Below are positions 60,292-64,000 of a DNA stretch of 64,000 bases, piece by piece (positions within the stretch are counted from its first letter, which is position 1; each line of letters begins with the position of its first letter). The notes below the pieces were generated by a model. The model saw only the letters and a list, made by a program, of their open reading frames with translations. It was not told the origin of the DNA and did not search any database. Source of the stretch: Selaginella tamariscina (Eukaryota > Streptophyta > Lycopodiopsida > Selaginellales > Selaginellaceae); the NCBI GenBank assembly GCA_003024785.1, contig PUQB01000374.1, positions 1 through 64,000 of the forward strand. Reading direction: 5' to 3'. The position numbers and the translations under genes are program-made.

Positions 60292-60574
60292 CTAGAGTTC
60301 GAGTTTCTCCCCTTCATTAGTATCGATTTTTCCTTTGTTTTCAGTAACAGGGGATTCATACATATCTACTTTCCCAAACTTATCTTTAAATCCTGGTTGT
60401 CTCTTCAGCCACCACATGTGTGCCTGAAATTCTCAATAGATTAATTATTAATTTTAAATATTTTTTGTTTTGAATAAATTTATTATTAATTTTAAGTATT
60501 TCGTTTCTGAAAATCACCTGTAATGCACCAGCCCATAAAATGATCACAGCTCCTGCTATTGCTCTCTTGTCCAT
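60292..60574 (-). CDS. Single-pass membrane microprotein (62 aa), upstream member of tandem pair
   Basis: Exons 60574-60518 and 60423-60292 join in frame (189 bp) and end at TAG. The protein begins MDKRAIAGAVIILWAGALQ, one membrane helix, then HMWWLKRQPGFKDKF and a charged tail. The intron splits after ALQ, the same place as in the neighbour. The stop codon lies only 29 bp before the ATG of the second gene, leaving no room for a separate promoter or terminator. A GTTAGGGTT telo-like motif lies just upstream of its ATG (about 60583). Confidence 0.65.
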
Positions 60575-60759
60575 GACTGAGTTAGGGTTCTAGTAATATT
60601 ATGAACATACATAGTTTCCCTGATGTTTTAAAGAAAATAATTTTTTATTATTTTTTTAAAAAACAAAAAATGGCTAATAACAAGATTCTTATGACATTTA
60701 GTGGTATAAAACACACTCATCAATCGGGCCAAAAATGATACCAACAAAATTTATAAATC

Positions 60760-62513
60760 TCAACACGCAACTTCAGGCACCAGCGATATGCGGTTTCCTT
60801 CTATCGTAAACCTGGAGCTCTTTGACAGCTGCACATTTACAAGTGTGTGTGTGTGTAGAGAGAAAGATGCATATAAATATGTTGTTAAGTTTGCGTCCTT
60901 AAGTCTACATAGATCCCCGTCTATGCATATGTATATATTGTATAAGATGAACAAACCTTCTTGCGGAGGCGGTCCATGTCACTGAACAAATCACTTCCTA
61001 CAGCAGATGCAATGTGCTTCCGCAACTTACGCAAGCTTGCCTTCTGTTCTGGAGCCTGAACAATACAAAGGGCAGATGTAACTAACTTTCTCTCTCTCAC
61101 TCTGTGTATTTACCTGCAGGAGGAATTGCCTGCAAAGCTTCTTCAGATTAACCTTGACTTCGGACTCCCCTACACGCTTTCTCTTCTTAACAACTTCAAC
61201 AGTATCTTTAGGCTCTATATTTTCTGTGTCTATAACTTCCTCGTTAGGAGTTTCTTCATCATCTTCATTATCAAACCGTATCTTTTGCCCTGTCCAGTGT
61301 GCACCAGCTATTTTCTTTGGACGATCAGCAATCCCCAGACCTCCCCTGCCTTTCGTTGCTTTGCCCTACATAAACATAATATATAGCTTGATATCAAATA
61401 ATTAAACGTTGTAACGAGTTATATAATATGACAAACTTACCTGTACGGAATTATACAACTGCTCTTGGTCCTTTTCACTAAACGTGGAGATTTTGCTGAT
61501 AACTTTAGAGCTTGCTCCAAGCACACCAGCCTTAACAAAACCGAACTTAGTCCCCCACCAATCTGGTGCTGGCTGGCTATCCTCTGCGATAAATAATAAC
61601 ATATAACCATATGCATAAATGAATCTGTCGAGGTCTTACCACAACTGACTTCGGAAGTTACCAGAATAATGTCCTCTTGAACAAAAACAGGTTTTTTCTG
61701 CTCCTCAGGTGCATTCTTACCCTGAATAAAAGAATTGACAGCGTAAGATATCATCAAATAGAAGAATGATTGTCTTTACCAAGATCGAGTGGAGGTCTTC
61801 TTAGAGTAGTTCTGTACCATCTTTCCACGTTCCATTCTCTTATATCTTTAACAGACAACCAGATTAAAAGTCTTTTATACTAATTGGTGTTAAACTATGT
61901 GTAGATATGTTGTATGGAATTATGTATATGCTATGTAGATCTTAAACTGCATAGTTACCTTCCTTGAGGCCGGCAAATCTTCTGTACTTTCACCTCCTCT
62001 CATTTTCGGCGTCATCTTCAGATTCCTCGGACTCAGACTCCTTCCGTTCATCTATCTCTGCGTAATAGAACATGCATAAATGAACGAATGGAACTTAATT
62101 TTTAAAGTAAAACTTACTTTCTTCTTGTTGGGAACCAACTTGCTGCAAGAACTTGTGTTAATTCACTTACAAGAGCAAGTAAACACTATATATATATATA
62201 TAACTGCACCCGTGTGCATATATATCCATTTTATGTAATAATATAATGGAAAACATACCACTTTGAGCTTCTTAAGAAGATTATCGAATTCTGCTGTGTT
62301 GAAAGTCCAATCATGAACCTGATTCGCTCCAATGCCTAATAAATCCGTAAGTATAATAAATAAAATAAATAAATAAATATATACACACACTGATCGTACC
62401 AGCATTATCATCTTTCTTCTTAACCTTCAGGTGCTGTTTTATCCCTTGATTATCCTTTCCTAGTCCAACTCCTTCTTCCCAGCCCTGCATTTACGCGCAC
62501 ATACACGCAATTG

Positions 62514-62569
<56 letters not shown>

Positions 62570-62662
62570 ACTCACTCACACACACACACACACCATTTGC
62601 TTCATGAGACGAAATGCAGCTGATTCCTTGCGCACGCCCTGGAAAAGGGCGCCTTCCGCCAT
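60760..62662 (-). CDS. G-patch domain protein (PINX1/GPATCH4-like), 11 exons
   Basis: Exons: 62662-62594, 62484-62400, 62335-62259, 62142-62118, 62057-61959, 61845-61780, 61721-61640, 61583-61441, 61365-61114, 61055-60957, 60828-60760. The N-terminus reads GVRKESAAFRLMKQMGWEEG, then GVGLGKDNQGIKQHLKVKKK: a G-patch whose glycines contact DEAH helicases in ribosome biogenesis or splicing. Next come an acidic stretch (ERKESESEESEDD), a basic RYKRMERGKMV motif, DWWGTKFGFVKAGVLGA, and a second Gly-rich motif GRGGLGIADRPKKIAG. This order matches plant nucleolar G-patch proteins. Two single-base deficits, near 61996 (exon 5) and 61796 (exon 6), break the frame; allowing for them gives 355 residues. 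Confidence 0.85.
62517..62594. repeat. (CT)n-(CA)n microsatellite in G-patch intron 1
   Basis: About 24 CT units followed by CACT and CA units fill most of the intron. Confidence 0.95.
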
Positions 62663-62806
62663 TGCGGCCTTACAACCCTAACCTAAGACCAGAAACCCTA
62701 AACAGGGAACATATGTTTATTCTAAGAATAATTTAGAATATACTGAATCAACAATATTAGGGTTAATCACGACGAGGAGTTAAGGCGCTATTTTGTGGAA
62801 TCCATC
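62663..62806. promoter_or_regulatory. 144-bp bidirectional promoter region with telo-boxes
   Basis: Separates the ATG of the minus-strand G-patch gene (62662) from that of the plus-strand SEC14-like gene (62807). Contains AACCCTAACC, GAAACCCTAAAC and TTAGGGTTAA, typical of plant ribosome-biogenesis promoters. Confidence 0.6.
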
Positions 62807-63088
62807 ATGTCAAGAGAAGAAGAGAAGAGGCATCAGTAAGTAAAATTTAGATTCTTATATTTATTTCTGCATTTTGTAAATGTTTAGTTATTCACTTATT
62901 TTAGAAGGTCCAAGAATTAGCTAGCCGGCTGAACAATTTGTCGGATCGGGAAGTGAAGTATTGCTCGCATTCATGTCTTAAGAAGTTCTTAAACGCTCGC
63001 GACTGGAATGTTGATAAAGCTGAGAAAATGATCAAGCAAGCAATCAGCTGGAGATCATCTTACAAGCCCGAAGAGATCCGCTGGGTAT

Positions 63089-63122
<34 letters not shown>

Positions 63123-63810
63123 TGTGTGTGTGTGTGTGTGTGTTGAAGAGTTTTTCTGGTAATATATGTGTGGTCTTCAAACAATCTTAACGTTGTTTAA
63201 CTACCAAACATATGTATGGATGTATATACACGTGAATACATACATTATACATGTAAGATGTGTTGTTAAGATTGTTTGTCTAACCTTCATCATACATAGA
63301 CACATATATAAAGATGTAATACACACATGTTTACACGTAGTGTGTGTATATAATAATATATTCCAGGAGGATGTTGCCGGAGAGTCTGAGACCGGCAAAC
63401 TGTACAGAGCAGATTTCGTTGACAAGTTAGGGAGGCCAGTTCTTGTTATGCGTCCTGGAGCACAGGTTTACACACACACGTGCATATAATGCATATATGC
63501 ACAAGCTGTATACAGAGTGTATATATATTTGCAGAATACTTCATCACCAATTGGTCATATAAAGCAGCTAGTGTATTTTATGGAGAATGTTATACTAAGC
63601 CTTCCTCCGGATCAAGATCAGATGGTATGGCTTATAAATTTCAATGGATGGTCACTGTTCAAATCTCCTTCTGTTAAAACAACGAGGACATCACTTACAT
63701 ACTACAAACATACTATCCCGAGCGTCTTGGCCTTGCGATTCTGTACAATCCACCTTACATTTTCGAGACATTTTGGGTGGTACGCTAATATATATATAAT
63801 ATAAATATAT

Positions 63811-63847
<37 letters not shown>

Positions 63848-64000
63848 TGCATGTGCGTATGTGTTATGTATTCTATATTGTGCGTGTATATATAAATCCA
63901 ACATTGATGATCAGTCAACCTTAAATTATTCAATAATATATATAAACATTATTGGCATGTGCTGTTTATCTTAACAGGTTGTAAAGCCTTTCCTGGACCC
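62807..64000 (+). CDS. SEC14-like CRAL-TRIO lipid-transfer protein, 5' part
   Basis: Exons 62807-62835, 62905-63084, 63367-63465, 63535-63779 and 63978 onward (off the window). The CRAL-TRIO N-terminal segment reads KKFLNARDWNVDKAEKMIKQ and AISWRSSYKPEEIRW. The lipid-binding domain has ADFVDKLGRPVLVMRPG, IKQLVYFMENVILSLPP and YYPERLGLAILYNPPYIFE. Proteins of this family exchange phosphoinositides and other lipids at membranes. The frame breaks near 63686 (exon 4: the sequence lacks one base before ITYILQTYYPERL). The exon 1/2 junction (CATCA|AAGG) is also one base out of phase. Both look like one-base deletions in short runs. Confidence 0.85.
63810..63848. repeat. (GA)n microsatellite in SEC14-like intron
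   Basis: Nearly uninterrupted GA run with one AGA/AGAA break. Confidence 0.95.

Overview
The window looks like nuclear DNA from a green land plant. The host genes are split by short GT-AG introns packed with (TA)n, (CA)n and (GA)n microsatellites. They include a replicative DNA ligase, a TOM2A-type tetraspanin, a G-patch nucleolar protein, a SEC14-like protein and PPR remnants. Upstream regions carry plant telo-boxes (AAACCCTA) and an E2F site. The PPR wording and the chromovirus type would fit a seed-free plant, but the lineage cannot be fixed from this sequence. No rRNA, tRNA or CRISPR array was seen.

Left half (1-37300) is mostly LTR retrotransposon. A decaying P-loop NTPase-like gene occupies 1-3100 on the minus strand. 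Element B is a Ty3/gypsy element at 4243-16821 with GGCTC target duplications. It was split by element A1, a Ty3/gypsy chromovirus at 7879-13620 with TCTGC duplications. A truncated A2 tail (17482-18656) abuts a gene fragment (16827-17483) and runs straight into a large LTR element with no coding capacity, C1 (18657-25173). A second, much older C copy (C2, from 26245) was split by A3 (27099-33199, GGTAC duplications). A degenerate tandem array of about 70-bp hairpin units follows at 35958-37290.

Middle (37300-54300) is AT-rich. It holds an unidentified coding remnant (38160-38410), an XPB/ERCC3 helicase pseudogene (38954-39830), an eight-exon type-I membrane protein gene (42813-44397), the tetraspanin gene (45545-47520), a GC-rich patch, a 1.9-kb near-complete palindrome (49930-51840), a PPR pseudogene and a small hAT-like element with a BED-finger relic (53157-53692).

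Right end (54730-64000) is gene-dense: DNA ligase 1 (18 exons), two tandem paralogous microprotein genes only 29 bp apart, a G-patch gene, and the 5' part of a SEC14-like gene divergently paired with it. Several of these otherwise intact genes carry isolated one-base deletions. That pattern points to residual sequencing indels rather than gene death.

The most unusual signal is in family A. These elements have no tRNA-type primer-binding site. The sequence next to the 5' LTR is instead complementary to the LTR segment just downstream of its TATA box, the signature of self-primed reverse transcription. The same LTRs carry stacked RY (CATGCATG) elements.
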